NCBI RefSeq assembly: GCF_029867415.1
Contig: NC_081183.1
Span: 63,190,336 to 63,254,335 of the forward strand
DNA from: Vicia villosa
Lineage: Eukaryota > Streptophyta > Magnoliopsida > Fabales > Fabaceae
Direction: 5' to 3'
Length of the DNA: 64,000 nucleotides
The notes under the pieces are model-generated. The model was given only the letters and a program-made list of their open reading frames with translations, did no database searches and had not been told where the DNA came from. The position numbers and the translations under genes are program-made. Positions within the stretch are counted from its first letter, which is position 1. Every line of letters starts with the position of its first letter. Shown here one piece after another: positions 44,548 to 56,190 of this stretch.

Positions 44548-46958
44548 TGTAATCCGGTGGGAGAACTGACTTTAAAGAAATGTTGCGGATAACAAGAGTC
44601 GCCACCGACTTTTATTTTATCCAATCGGAAAGGCAAAAAGAATAGGAAAGACCTTTGAAAGATTTTGAGTTTGGGGGTAGGGTATACAAAGGGAAGGTGT
44701 AAGCACCCCTTGTATCCATGGTTATCCATGGGCTCTTAATTGCTTAGCTCACTTGTTTAGTTGAAATGTTTGAAAGGTGTCGTGTGTGTTTAGAAAAACG
44801 GTTTGAAAAAAGGACTTTAACTTAGTAAATAAAGTGTAGCCTTTGAAATTGTTTTCAAATAGGAGGTGTGAAAAGAATTTTGCATTTGTTTGAATTGAGC
44901 AAGCAATTAAGAACTACCTACCCTAATTTTAAAGTCTTTCTTGTTCTTTAAGTCTTTAAGGGAAAGAGGCTATCCACACCATTAGTTAGCCGGAAGTCCT
45001 TTCAATGGATGTAAGGGACATCGAGGGTCATCGTATTGTCATAGGGGCTATCCATACCATAAAGAGGGTAGGAAGTCCTATGCGTAGGATGTGAATAGTC
45101 ATTAAAGGCAACAAGTAAGGATACCTTAGCAATCGAAGGGACTATCATCATTTATCGAAGGCAACATCAAGGGACAAGATCATTTTTAATCATAGGCAAC
45201 TTGAAGGGACTATGATCTTTATTTCGAAGGTACTATGATGATTTTGAATCGTAGGAAGCATGTGCTAAGGTATCCATACGCTCGAAGGGACATGACTATT
45301 TATTCGAAAGGCATCGGAAGAGGAGTTACCCTAAAGGTGTGTGGGTGCAACAATCACGTGAGTGATTTATATTAATCCTGAAAATTAAGGTTATGCTAAG
45401 TTGCTTTTAGTCTTGCCATACAATCCTATTCAATTTCTAGCAGTTAATATTGCAGGAAATAAAAAGCAGAAAATAAACGTACGCTATTACAAGGCTTCCG
45501 GGAGGGGGAATTACAAAACCACAAACCAGGAAAAAGGTAGAAAATAAAGGAAGAAATATAAAACCTACAACTATTACATGGCTCTGGGGCAATTACATAA
45601 TAGAGGAAGAAACGAGCTAGAAAATTAGAAAGCCTACAACTATTAGAAGGCTTTGGGGCAGTTAAAATAAAAAATAGAAAATCTAATTACTATTACAACC
45701 TCCAAGCAGATACATAATAAAAAATAATTAAGCACGCGGGAAAAAATCGAAAGATCGGTGAAAAATAGAATGAAATCAGGATTTGATAAATAGGGTTATA
45801 AGGCAAAAAGAACTTTTAAGAAGGGAAACCTAATGGGTAAAAAAACCTAGGCTCAAGGTTAATAGACAATACCTACCTAACCTACGTTTTTAGGGGTTAT
45901 TTATGGTTTTTGAAGTTTAAGGCTAAACCTAATTGTAACCTAAAATTAAAATCCACCCTTATTTAAATTAAAAAATTAATTCTAATTATTCAACCTAAAA
46001 AAATTAGCCTAATCCTGATTAAATTAACCCTAATTATTTAACCTATTTTTACCTAATTTAATCAATTAACCCTAATTTAAATTAATTATCCTAAATGAAT
46101 GTAACCTAAATAACAAGTTAAATAACACAAAGGACTAAATAAAATGTAACTAATTAAATAAGGCAAAAGTAACATCAAATTAAACCATTAAAATTGAATA
46201 ACTAAAAAAAATGCTAAATTAAAAATTGAAAGGAAATGTATGCGATGTAATCACGGGAGGTATATGAATTAACCTAGTAACTAGACATAATTCTAAAACT
46301 TACTTATACTAAAATTAAAGAAAACTAGAATTTAGGGAGAACTATAGTCTCTCAGGTGTAAACCGTGGTTTTTTTTGTTTTTTGACTTTTCAAACAATCA
46401 TATCCAGCCACTAACGTATTGGCACATGGCATCATGAATAATAAAAATAAAACAATAATAGAAATCAGGATATGAGGAAACATTTACTCACCTCTTTTCT
46501 CTCCATGATGAATTCCTTTTCTCCCTTATCCTTCTTTCAATTCTCCATCAATCTAAACAACTACATAGTTAAAACACAAAAAGAACTTAAAAATGGAAAC
46601 AACAGATTACCAAAACACATAGCGATGTGTTAGTTGCCGTCACAGTGATCCGTCGAAGAGGAAAGCTTGAGGAGACGTCGCAGTGGAGAAAGGCCGACCA
46701 AGGTGGCTGTGCGAATCGTGCCGAGAATGACGGGCAACATCGGATGTTGCCGTGGTTGTAGGGGTTGTGTCGGAAGCTTCAATCGGAGGTTCTGCCGGCT
46801 TCGCGCGGATGGTTTTATGCTGTGTTAGTTGAATCGGTTGCGGAGTTGTTGCGGTTTAGGACGACGGCGCTCTGATTGTCGTTGGTGTTGTGCGGCTGGG
46901 ATTTGAATCGGAGGAGGGAGGCACGACTGCTGCTTGTTCTGTTGTAACATGTGACGGT
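44548..46958 (-). mobile_element. 5' LTR of element B, truncated by element C
   Basis: 2411 bp matching the U5-side part of the 3' LTR (6465-8880). It stops at 46958 where element C starts with TGTCGCACG. ACGGT at 46954-46958 should be one copy of C's target duplication; the missing LTR part should lie beyond the right window edge. Confidence 0.88.
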
Positions 46959-48547
46959 TGTCGCACGCTCGTGAAAAATGAACAACAGAGTCTCCACTAA
47001 CATATCTATCCTAAAAGGAAAGGAACGGCAACAAATGTGAATGGACGGGATCGAACCGATTAAGAGCTGGAAGTTTCCGTGAAGTTAGTGTTTATGTACA
47101 TGACTGTTGGTCTTAGACTTTTTGGGTTCATATGTTGAATCAATATCAAATGTACAAGGTTGTTATATTTTATTTCTTTGAATGTTGGTAATGAGTTTGG
47201 TTAAGAAACTTGGGATGGATGTTAGCTATTAGTGACCTAAGGATGGGTTTAGAAACTGCAGGGTGTTTGTTGAGGAATAGGAAACTTGTTAAAAGTTGGT
47301 CTTTGTATGTTTTGGTTCAGGTTGATTAAGAGTTAGTTGTAGGTGTTTCTTTTTGCTTGCATTGGATTTGACTGAACTGTTGATTCTTTTTCTTTGAATG
47401 AACATGATTTTGCACTTGTTTCCTGTGTGTTATTCTTATTTTTATTTCACCTTGATTAACTTTGCCGCGAGTGAGATAAGTGAATTGATGAAAACTATAA
47501 CTTGTGGAAATGTTGGTTTGAACTATTTTGTTCTTATTTGCAGATTTGGATGAGGCTTGAAGGAACCAGAAGATGAGGGAGGCTTATGGAGTGACTTGGA
47601 GGTTGAAAAGAGACATGGGATAGTGAAGAAATGGACTTGGGACGTGTGCTGACTTTGAGTAGAATATATAGATTTTTTTTTGTAAATTCTTTTATAATAT
47701 GACTATTGAATGTTGTCTCTTGGTGGAATTAAATGCAGAACTTGGGTTATGGTTCCGGTTTGTATTTGTGACCATATCAAATTGGCGTGGTGTGATTTTT
47801 TTTGTTGGATTTTTGTAGGTAACAAGTTTATTGTTGGACTTTGTAAAGAATCATTTATAATGATTTTCTTTGAACTTCATAACCTGTGAACTTGAATTTT
47901 GAAAAGGATTTTTAATAATTGATTTGTACTTTTGTAACACTTTATCTTCATTTCTTTTCCTTTGAAGTCTTAACAGTAATGATGTGCCTATGAATGGCCT
48001 TGTATTGTAATTTGAACCTTAATTTCCACGTAACCAATCTCAACTTGAATGTATTTTAACAACATGACTCTTTTGGAACCTCTCGAATTCAAATCGAACT
48101 TCAGATCCAAATCAAGCTTGCATCCTTAATGACACCTAACTTAAATCTCAAATTCACATTAACTTGAGTTACAAGCAACATGTAATAAGGAATCAATGGA
48201 GTCATCAATCGCTTTGATCATAATGATTCTATCACTTCACCTCTTGTACCTTGACCTCAGTTGATGAATAAAACTCAAACGCCATGGATAAGAAACCTCG
48301 ACCCTCTGGCCCTTGATGAATCTTGATAGAGGAGAACCTTATAGTTGGAGGAGAAAGAAATCCACAATGAATGACCATAGCTTCCAAGACCCTTGACCCA
48401 AAGCAAAGTTTTATTGATTAATGATGCATGATGTGTTAGATGGCCTAATGGAATGTATGTACACTGTAACGCCCCAGACTGCTTTCGGGATGATCGACTG
48501 ACCCCACAAACCAACACAGGTCTTTTCAGCATGCTTTGACCTCACTC

Positions 48548-48670
48548 GCACGCTTTCCGGGAAACTTCCCAGAAGGTCACTCATCCCAATACTACTCCAA
48601 GTCAAGCACGCTTAACTGTGGAGTTCTTATTAAACGGGCTCCCAAAAAGAAGATGCATCTTGTTGGTATA
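48548..48670 (-). promoter_or_regulatory. 5S-rRNA-like segment in Cassandra LTR 1
   Basis: The minus strand contains AGTTAAGCGTGCTT (48604-48617), the 5S box A, and GGGATGAGTGACCTTCTGGG (48568-48587), the box C region, at 5S spacing. The flanks are diverged, so this is a promoter-like derivative and not a 5S gene. Confidence 0.9.
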
Positions 48671-48894
48671 GGTAGTACCCATCAATCCTTATAAGCTTTC
48701 CTTCAACCATGCAGTCCCATACCTGCACGGCATCAGGATTCCTCTCATTCCGATATGGCGACCACCCTAGCCCCCATTGGCCTCAGGTGTTCCATGCGGT
48801 GCAACCACCCCTCGCCTTCTTCGACCTCGGGTGTTACATGCTCACCAGCTTCCACATGGTTCGTCCTCGAACCACATCGTACTGGAAGAGGTAT

Positions 48895-48907
48895 GGCTCT
48901 AATACCA
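48895..48907 (-). other. Cassandra primer binding site, internal segment 1
   Basis: The minus strand reads TGGTATTAGAGCC, two bases after the LTR edge at 48910; one change from the tRNA-Met PBS. Confidence 0.85.
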
Positions 48908-48992
48908 TTTGTAACGCCCCAGACTGCTTTCGGAATGATCGACTGACCCCACAAACCAACACAAGTCTTTTCAGCATGCTTAGACCTCACTC

Positions 48993-49115
48993 GCACGCTT
49001 TTCGGGAAACTTCCCAGAAGGTCACCCATCCCAATACTACTCCAAGTCAAGCACGCTTAACTGTGGAGTTCTTATTAAACGGGCTCCCAAAAAGAAGATG
49101 CATCTTGTTGGTATA
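48993..49115 (-). promoter_or_regulatory. 5S-rRNA-like segment in Cassandra LTR 2
   Basis: Same as the LTR 1 copy, but box C reads GGGATGGGTGACC, closer to true 5S rRNA. Confidence 0.9.
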
Positions 49116-49339
49116 GGTAGTACCCATCAATCCTTATAAGCTTTCCTTCAACCATGCAGTCCCATACCTGCACGGCATCAGGATTCCTCTCATTCCGATA
49201 TGGCGACCACCCTAGCCCCCATTGGCCTCAGGTGTTCCATGCGGTGCAACCACCCCTCGCCTTCTTCGACCTCGGGTGTTACATGCTCACCAGCTTCCAC
49301 ATGGTTCGTCCTCGAACCACATCGTATTGGAAGAGGTAT

Positions 49340-49352
49340 GGCTCTAATACCA
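49340..49352 (-). other. Cassandra primer binding site, internal segment 2
   Basis: A second TGGTATTAGAGCC on the minus strand, beside LTR 3 at 49355. Confidence 0.85.
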
Positions 49353-49437
49353 TTTGTAACGCCCCAGACTGCTTTCGGAATGATCGACTGACCCCACAAA
49401 CCAACACAAGTCTTTTCAGCATGCTTAGACCTCACTC

Positions 49438-49560
49438 GCACGCTTTTCGGGAAACTTCCCAGAAGGTCACCCATCCCAATACTACTCCAAGTCAAGCACG
49501 CTTAACTGTGGAGTTCTTATTGAACGGGCTCCCGAAAAGAAGATGCATCTTGTTGGTATA
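49438..49560 (-). promoter_or_regulatory. 5S-rRNA-like segment in Cassandra LTR 3
   Basis: Third copy, with GGGATGGGTGACC and AGTTAAGCGTGCTT intact. In element sense this is the 5' LTR. Confidence 0.9.
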
Positions 49561-49790
49561 GGTAGTACCCATCAATCCTTATAAGCTTTCCTTCAACCAT
49601 GCAGTCCCATACCTGCACGCATCAGGATTCCTCTCATTCCGATGTGGCGACCACCCTAGCCCCTATTGTCCTCAGGTGTTCCATGCGGTGCATCCATCCC
49701 TTGCCTTCTTCGGCCTCGGGTGTTACATACACGAATGAAAAGTCTAAGCCTAATAAAATTGAAAGGGTATGACAAATTTGGGGTATGACA

Positions 49791-49807
49791 GCTGCCCCTA
49801 TTTAATC
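49791..49807 (-). other. Polypurine tract of element C
   Basis: The minus strand reads GATTAAATAGGGGCAGC, directly before the LTR; one base from the PPT of A. Confidence 0.88.
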
Positions 49808-50005
49808 GTCTTAAGCTTGAAGATGAGATTGGCGCTAGCCTTTAGACATTCGAGGTAGAATAAGATTAAATACCAAGACCTGAAATTTGTCCTAAAAAAG
49901 ATGGTGTTAGCGTTATCCTTATTTCCTTTTTTTATATCTGCTGGGGGAAGAGAATTTTTTGGTTTTTCTGGTGGAAGAGTTTATGGTGAGCAATGGTTGA
50001 ACGGT

Positions 50006-50200
50006 GACCAAAAGAAACGAGGATAAGATCTACGAACGACGTACGATCCAGGTATGAAAAGAGGATAAGATCTACGAGCGATCTAAAATCCCAGGCTTGA
50101 AAGAAAGGATAAGGTCTTTGGGCGATCTACGATCCCAAAAATAAGAAAGGATAAGATCTATGGGCGATCTACGATCCCAAAAGAAAGAAAGCGACGGGAA
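50006..50200 (-). repeat. ~47-bp repeats in element C 3' UTR
   Basis: About four degenerate units with aggataagatctacg and gcgatctacgatcccaaa. On the reverse strand they resemble the 45-bp unit of element A (aggataaggtc...cctacgatccac), so they share ancestry. Confidence 0.8.
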
Positions 50201-50211
50201 AATGATAGTTG

Positions 50212-50545
50212 TCAGGCGAGAACTGACTTTACCATAAGACATCGGACAAGGATTGGAAATGATCAAAATTATTTTCCAGGGCGAGAACTGGGCTCTGAAA
50301 CGGTTTGCCAGGACGAGAACTGGGCTTTAAAATGGTTTGCCAGGATGGGAACTGTACATTGAAATGGTTTGCTAGGACGAGAACTGGACTTTGAAAGTGA
50401 TTACCAAGTCGAGAACTGGGTTTTGAAAGAGTTACCAGGATGAGAATTGGGTTTTGAAAGTGGTTACCAGGGCGAGAACTGGGTTTTAAAGTGATTACTA
50501 GGGCGAGAACTAGGTTTTAAAACGGTTACCAAGACGATAACAGGA
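50212..50545 (-). repeat. ~33-bp repeats in element C
   Basis: About ten degenerate units with cgagaactgggttttgaaa and gtggttaccaggg. Confidence 0.88.
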
Positions 50546-52840
50546 TTTTAAAAAGGTAAGGCTTTACGAGGAATTCATCGGGAATGATAGTTGGGAAACT
50601 TGTGAGGATAACACTCTCTTCGGAGATGTACCTTTGTCTTATAATTATTTCAAGTCTTTTGTGCAAGGTACTAAATCTGGCTTATGCTTTGTATGCATGT
50701 TTGAGTTTTTGTATGGTGTAATGATCCACTTTGATGGATATGCTACGCTTTTGAGGATGCCATGTTTTATGCAATGGAAACTATATGCAAAGTGCCAAAT
50801 AAAGGAGTTGGCGTGATAGAGAAGCAGGATCATTAGGGTTCATTGCTTGCACTCTTGAGCTACCAATACAAATTGTTGTTGGAAACCCTACAGTACCAAA
50901 GATCATTGGAAACTATGTTGAGGGTTGAAGTGTAGCTTTGTTGGGGAGGAAGTGACTTGGTCTGACTATCCCTACATCTTGAACTCCTTGGAGATTGTGA
51001 GCTTGAGGAGATTCCCTCGATTCACCATGTTGGGGATGAGAAATCCAGGTAAGGAGACCAGGTTGGGGGAGTAGAACAACTCCTAGGAGAAATAAACTCT
51101 TGTGCTTGGGGAGAGACCAAATTTCCAAGAGAAAATAAACTTTCATGATCAGGGAGCGACAATACAACTCAGAAGATTGGGCCCTAAGCATTATAACCCA
51201 CGAAGGAATTTTTCCCAGAGGATCCTTGGAGAGATTTCTCAAATCTCGGCGTAACTGCCCTAGATTGGCTGAACTTGAGAGAGATTCCTCTACTTGATTG
51301 CCCCAGATTGATCAAAGCTTGAATAAATTTATCGACGTGATTGCCCCAGATTGATGGAACTCAAGAGATTTATCGACATGATTTCCCAGCTTAAATGGAT
51401 GCCTCAATTGACAGAGTCTTCACCTAACTTGCCCCTTAGAGTGATCAGCCTTTAAAGCAAATGGCTCATGGAATTGATCAGGTTTTTCTGCAGTTGCTCA
51501 TTGTTTGATCTTCCTTGATGTCAAGTGTTTATTCACAAGTAAGAGATATTTGTCTTGAAGATGATAATCCTAATGTAATGCTTATGCTAGATTCGAGATC
51601 AAAGTTATTTAAACAAAGTTGTGACATTCAGTGTTTGAATTATTTGTCATATTGATATCGACACAAATGGTAGACAGACATCGAGAAGTCAGTTTTACGC
51701 AACTTGGTATAGTATGCTTTTGAACTAACCCTGCTTCAATTAGGTCTTATAAGGGTTGTAACGTGGCCTGGTTCACTGTTTTAGAAAGAAAGGATTTAAG
51801 GCTCAATGTCTAACCTAACCCACCCATTCTTCGTGATGTTCTCCAGTCTTAAGTTCAACTTAACCTGATATGAATGTTTATCCCTCAAAAGGAGTTTGAG
51901 ATGATTGAGGAGTCGATGAAGTTCTTGGACACGACAGTCACTCTTCCTTACGTTTTTGGTGTCTGATCACACTACTTTGTTCTTTTGATGAGGATATTTA
52001 TCTTGAAATCCTCGTTTTTCGCTTTTGCTTTTCTTTTCCTTTTTTGTTTCCCTAACTTTTTCCTGGACAAATTCTTTTTGAATTCTATTTTGGATTCCAG
52101 CGGGATGCCCTATTTTTTTCCTAAGTCACTTGTTTTCAAGTTTTTGACTTAGCGGGTTTTTTTATTCAATCCTTTCTTTTTTTTGAACAAGTTGTGTGAT
52201 CCTGAATATTTGATTTGTGGGAAGTGACTGTGACTGCCTCATTCTTTGATTGATGAGGGATTACCATTGTGGTAATGACTTTCCTCAACCTTTTGAAAGA
52301 TAACCATTGTTGTATCCTTAGATGCACACTCCTGATGAATTTTGAATGCTCGATCAGATTAATTGAATGCTACCCTGCCCCTGGGTTAAATGTGAGGGTT
52401 TTTTTGTATAGAAAAGAAACTCCTACTTCAAGGCTCAAAGGGGTTATCGAGGGTTGCACTCCCTTATATCTCCTGTGTTTGGGGATGTGAAATAATGCAT
52501 TTACATCATCAGCAGGGTTTTATTCAAAATCACACAGTTAGAGATTTTGAGTTTTTATTGTTTTCATCATTCTCCTTTTGATATTTTTGCTTAAACAAGA
52601 GTTTGATATCGATAGACAGAAAGATATGAGTGAACACGAATGGATTGATTCGAAACTAGCATATGCAGTGCATTTTTTATTATCATTAAAAACAAATGAG
52701 TTTTACATGGAAGTAACATTAACACAACAAGAAAGATTACAAATGAAAATGCAGAAATGAATTGATGATTGCCATTGTTGAGGAGGCTTGACTATGTCTG
52801 GACTTGTTGATTTTGGATATGATTTATGAAATCTGGGCAT
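50546..52840 (-). other. Element C post-integrase region
   Basis: Non-coding, 2.3 kb. Positions 50630-50930 match A 26000-26300 in reverse; 52070-52160 holds the cccgctaagtc and catcccgctgg motifs that follow integrase in A (25217-25275). Positions 52300-52760 match G 220-600 and B. The frame at 52578-52760 and others carry no domain. The knuckle of gag follows at once. Confidence 0.7.
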
Positions 52841-53110
52841 TCATTCGGGCAAGGGAATTCCGTTCACCCACATATTTCCCCCTTGAAGGGTTATGTACCT
52901 CTCGTCAGTCAATTGTTGTACTTTGGATTTGAAAGCGTTGCATTCCTCAGTTGAGTGCCCTGCTGATCCAGCATGATGCCCACATTGCACGTTATGGTCA
53001 TATCCAAGTGGAAACGGTTGCGGTGGAGGCTTCAAAGATTTGGGAACCACCAATGAGCTTTGAACTAGATATGGAAGAAGTTGGCTGTGTGTCATAGGAA
53101 TCTGGTCCAA
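52841..53110 (-). pseudogene. Gag zinc-knuckle region of element C
   Basis: The minus-strand frame encodes IPMTHSQLLPYLVQSSLV, a Pro-rich link, then CGHHAGSAGHSTEEC (C-x2-H-x5-H-x4-C) and KVQQLTDERYITLQ, collinear with A gag at about residues 415-485. It is separated from the gag core at 53201 by about 90 bp without a continuous frame. It ends without any protease. Confidence 0.85.
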
Positions 53111-53200
53111 AGGAGCATTTCTTTATCCCAAATTATTTCTTAGTGGGCACTGATTTAGATGGCCTTATTGATGAGGAGCACATTGCTTTTATGGTAAATA

Positions 53201-53854
53201 CTAAACCGGTTGTTGTTGGACCATCTGGGGTTGCTGGCTGATAGTGGTGGCAAAGACTTGTGGAATATACTGGCTAGGAGAAATTAGGACCGTCGGATAG
53301 TTAGGAACCTGAACCTGTGGGTAAACATGGACTTCCTCTTCTTCATCCTCTGAAACTGCATCTGTCTCACTTTTCTCTTCTTTTGTGACTTCGAAAACAT
53401 CAGCAATATCTTGGATCTTACCAATCTTTAAGGCGTTTTTTATTTGTTCTCCTATGACAACCAAATCTGAAAATTCAGAGGAAGCACATCCAATCATCAT
53501 GTTCAAATAGGGATCTTTCAAAGTATTCATGAACATGTCTACAATCTCTCGTTCCAAAAGGGGAGGTTGGACCCTGGCAGCTAATTCTCTCCATTTTTGT
53601 GCATACTCTTTAAAAGACTCATTAACCTTCTGAGTTAAACTTTGGAGTTGTATTCTAGTAGGAGCCATTTCATTGTTGTACTTGTAATGCTTGAGAAAAG
53701 CCTCTGCCAGTTCATCCCATGTGCGGACATGGATTCGTTCGAGCCGTGTATACCATTCAAGGGATTCCCCACTGAGGCTATCCTGAAAGAAGTGCCTTTG
53801 AAGCTTGTCATTTTCTGCATACGGAGCCATCTTGTTGTAAAATGCCATGATATG
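53201..53854 (-). pseudogene. Gag core of element C, truncated by element D
   Basis: A minus-strand frame with HFFQDSLSGESLEWYTRLER, AFLKHYKYNNEMAPTR, FKEYAQKWRELAARVQPPL and LNMMIGCASSEFSDLVVIG, aligned with the retrotransposon gag domain of A (about residues 150-300). An acidic stretch (SEDEEEEVHV) and a Gln-rich tail follow. The frame is cut at 53854 at the conserved THI motif by the D LTR; residues further upstream in the open frame (53855-53902) are D sequence. The gag core is well preserved, consistent with past selection. Confidence 0.88.
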
Positions 53855-54765
53855 TGTTGCACCCCAAAATTTGCCCTCTTTATTTGAGCTATAAGTTATC
53901 AAAGACGTTTATTTCGTCATTCAAAAAGGGAAGAAAAGTAATAAAGAGTTTTCATGGTTTTAAGGGAATGTAACGTGAAGATCGATTTATACAGTGAGAA
54001 TGCGAAGAAATTCACAAGTCTTAGATGGAAGGTGTTATAAGCTTGGTTCTCGCGTGACTGGGACTATTTCAACGTTCCCTACAACTTTCGTGTTTGGCTC
54101 AGAAACCAATTCCATGAGGAAGGTGGTCTAATTAGCAAATTACCTGAGCTTTCAGAGTGAAAAATGGTGCTGAATGTAGGTTTTCGGGCCTTAGAAAATT
54201 CATATCTCATGATTCGCTTGTCAGATTCGCTCGAGATTTTAACTGGAGCTCTGTGCCATCATTATCAAGATTTCATGTTTTTCGACCATAAACTAATTAT
54301 GCACTGAAAATGCCCAACATTTTGAAGACCGTCGTGATTTTCCGGTGAAAAGTGTATTTTCGGGTATGTCGCAATAAGTTTGAAAATTCATAACTTCTTC
54401 GATTTTTATCGTACGAAGTCCATTCCAGCGGAATTCTCTTGGAAATTCCGTTAGCTTCGATTCTTTGTCACACCTGCCTGTTCAGATTTCGAGCCGAGGA
54501 TGGAGTTTTATCGAGTTCTTTGAGCAATACTCACAAAATTTTGCACAGTCGCGCCAGATGAATCGGCGTTTCTCGTCATACAAACGCGCGTAATTTCTTC
54601 ATCGCTTATTGGATTGAGGCGATTCTCGCGGCTACAATCCACAAATTTAGTCATCTTCGAGTTGACGTTGGTCCCGCTTTCAAACTTCGCACCGATTCGC
54701 ACTTCCTCGAAAACGAGCCAAAAAAGAGATGATTAAGGGCGTTTTGGACATTTCACCACTCATAC

Positions 54766-54773
54766 TATATAAA
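54766..54773 (+). promoter_or_regulatory. TATA box of element D LTR
   Basis: TATATAAA in catactatataaacattttcc, about 910 bp into the LTR. Confidence 0.7.
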
Positions 54774-55851
54774 CATTTTCCCTCTATTTTCTCTTATAGC
54801 TTCAATTCACCAAAATTCTGAAAAAACACTTTCTCATAATTCTCTCTCAAATTTCTTGGATCAAAACCATAAAAACTCATAAAAACTTCATCAATCTTCA
54901 TAAATTCAAGATCAAATCTCAAGAACAAATGAAGATCAAAGCACAATTCAAGATCTTCTCCTCCGATTGAAGTTCCGCACGTCTCTCTCCCTCTCCCTTG
55001 GATCTCGCGCGCGCCTCTCTCTCTCATCTCTTGGATCTCGTTCGTGTTCGCGTCGTGTTCGTGTTCGTGTTCATCCGATCTCATTCTCGTTGCTTGATTC
55101 GGTAAATTCACTACAAACCTTGCTAGATCATTGATTTAGTTGTTAATTCGACATTGATCGTGATGATTTTTGATTACGGATGATGGATCTATGATAATTG
55201 ATGATGAAAATTGTTTGTTGATGGAATGATTCGTGTTGATTTTGATTATTTGATTGAATTCGAGATTTACCGGTGAATTATTGTTGAGGATACATGCATG
55301 TTGCTTATGACACAAGAAACTGCATGCTAAGTGTTTGATAGTTTGAGTGTGTGAAGTGTTTGTGCTTAATTTAGAGTTTTAGCATGGGATAATGAGTAGT
55401 TGGTTGATGATACGTGACGTTTGTGCTTAATTGGATAAACTTGAGTTTCGACGAGGAATTAATCTTGATGTTGTGTTCATGGTGCTTAAGAACTAGTTCT
55501 TGCACGGTAATTGTTTGACGAAATGCTTAATTGTGATTTTGGATAACCAATCGATGTGTCAAATAATGTGATTTAGTTGGATGCTTGATGTTGCTAATCG
55601 TTGATGCTTGGTTTTGCTTTTGATGCTCATATATGCCAATTCGTGCCCTCGTTGCGACACTGACGCGTTGATTGTTTGTACATCATTTAACGTTGATTTT
55701 CTATGCATGAATTGGATCTTATATGTTTAATAATGTGATTGCTTTTGGCTCTTAAAATTGCATGTTTCATCGTTGCTCGTATGATGGCCTTGGTGATGGA
55801 TCGCATTGTGTTCGTTTTCTCGAAAAGTTTTTTTTTGCTGTTTTTGCCTGT

Positions 55852-56190
55852 GTAGGTCGACCTAGGCTGAAGGTAGGTCGACCGAAAACCTTCATGTTTG
55901 CTTCTAGACCATTTAGGTTGACCCAGACTGAGTTTAGGTCGACCTAAAATCTTCATCTTTGCTTCTGGACCATTTAGGTCGACCCAAAATGAGTCTAGGT
56001 CGACCTGGAGCGGTTTTTTTATTCTGGTCCATTTAGGTTGACCCGTGATGAGTTTAGGTCGACCTGGAGCTGTTTTCTTGGATTCTAGACCATTTAGGTC
56101 GACCCAAGATGAGTTTAGGTCGATCCGGAGCTGTTTTCTTTGATTCTGGACCATTTAGGTCGACCTAGGTTGAGGGTAGGTTGACCTAGA
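55852..56190. repeat. ~61-bp minisatellite with GGTCGACC palindromes in D LTR
   Basis: About five units, each with accatttaggtcgaccca and gagtttaggtcgacctgg; the palindrome AGGTCGACCT occurs one or two times per unit. The antisense frame 56154-55687 is a repeat shadow. Confidence 0.9.

Larger units (their letters stand above)
6465..46958 (-). mobile_element. Element B: pol-less Ogre derivative, split by three nested insertions
   Basis: The 3' LTR is 6465-9733 and the 5' LTR starts at 44548 and is cut at 46958. The two LTRs align along 2.4 kb. Removing A (10818-32030), E (33663-35496) and F (36090-42303) leaves about 5.5 kb of internal sequence: PBS, leader, a gag knuckle fragment, post-integrase region, three kinds of tandem repeat, and PPT. 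No protease, RT, RNase H or integrase homology was found in it. Each nested insertion can be excised at its 5-bp duplication to restore sequence matching neighbouring repeats or copy G. The element would have been about 12 kb and needed enzymes in trans. Confidence 0.85.
48465..49727 (-). mobile_element. Cassandra: Cassandra TRIM with three LTRs
   Basis: Three LTRs (48465-48838, 48910-49283, 49355-49727; 374, 374 and 373 bp), all TGTAACGCCC...GGGTGTTACA, separated by two identical-length 71-bp internal segments (48839-48909 and 49284-49354). The 5-bp duplications TACAC are at 48460-48464 and 49728-49732. Minus-strand PBS TGGTATTAGAGCC, as for initiator tRNA-Met, lies beside an LTR in each internal segment. 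No coding sequence, as expected of a TRIM. The 5S-rRNA-like sequence in each LTR identifies Cassandra. The 135-residue frames at 48709-49116 and 49154-49561 are LTR shadows. Confidence 0.95.
46959..49790 (-). mobile_element. 3' LTR of element C (with Cassandra inside)
   Basis: The plus strand starts tgtcgcacgctcgtgaaaaa and ends ggggtatgaca, the reverse of the A LTR termini. Without Cassandra and one TACAC it is about 1.56 kb, much shorter than A's LTR. The end block (46959-47060) and the start block (49733-49790) match A, but the middle does not, suggesting an internal deletion or a short-LTR family. No gene in 47060-48460. Confidence 0.8.
46959..53854 (-). mobile_element. Element C: pol-less Ogre derivative (3' half)
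   Basis: Minus-strand order from right to left: gag core, gag knuckle, post-integrase region, 3' UTR repeats, PPT, 3' LTR. Pol is absent between the knuckle (52841) and the post-integrase block (starting about 52560). Gag is cut at 53854/53855 by element D, so the N-terminal gag, leader and 5' LTR must lie right of the window. The gag is clearly homologous to but diverged from that of A. Confidence 0.85.

Noticed and set aside
47047..47057. Box-B-like GGTTCGATCCC on the minus strand in the C LTR
   Set aside because: No box A at suitable distance; the position matches the U5 end block, so it is probably coincidence.
48548..49560. 5S rRNA genes
   Set aside because: Only the internal promoter region is conserved; flanks are diverged and sit in TRIM LTRs with their own PBS.
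48709..49561. Two identical 135-codon frames
   Set aside because: They are the same Cassandra LTR/internal segment read on the strand opposite to the element; duplicated by LTR repetition.
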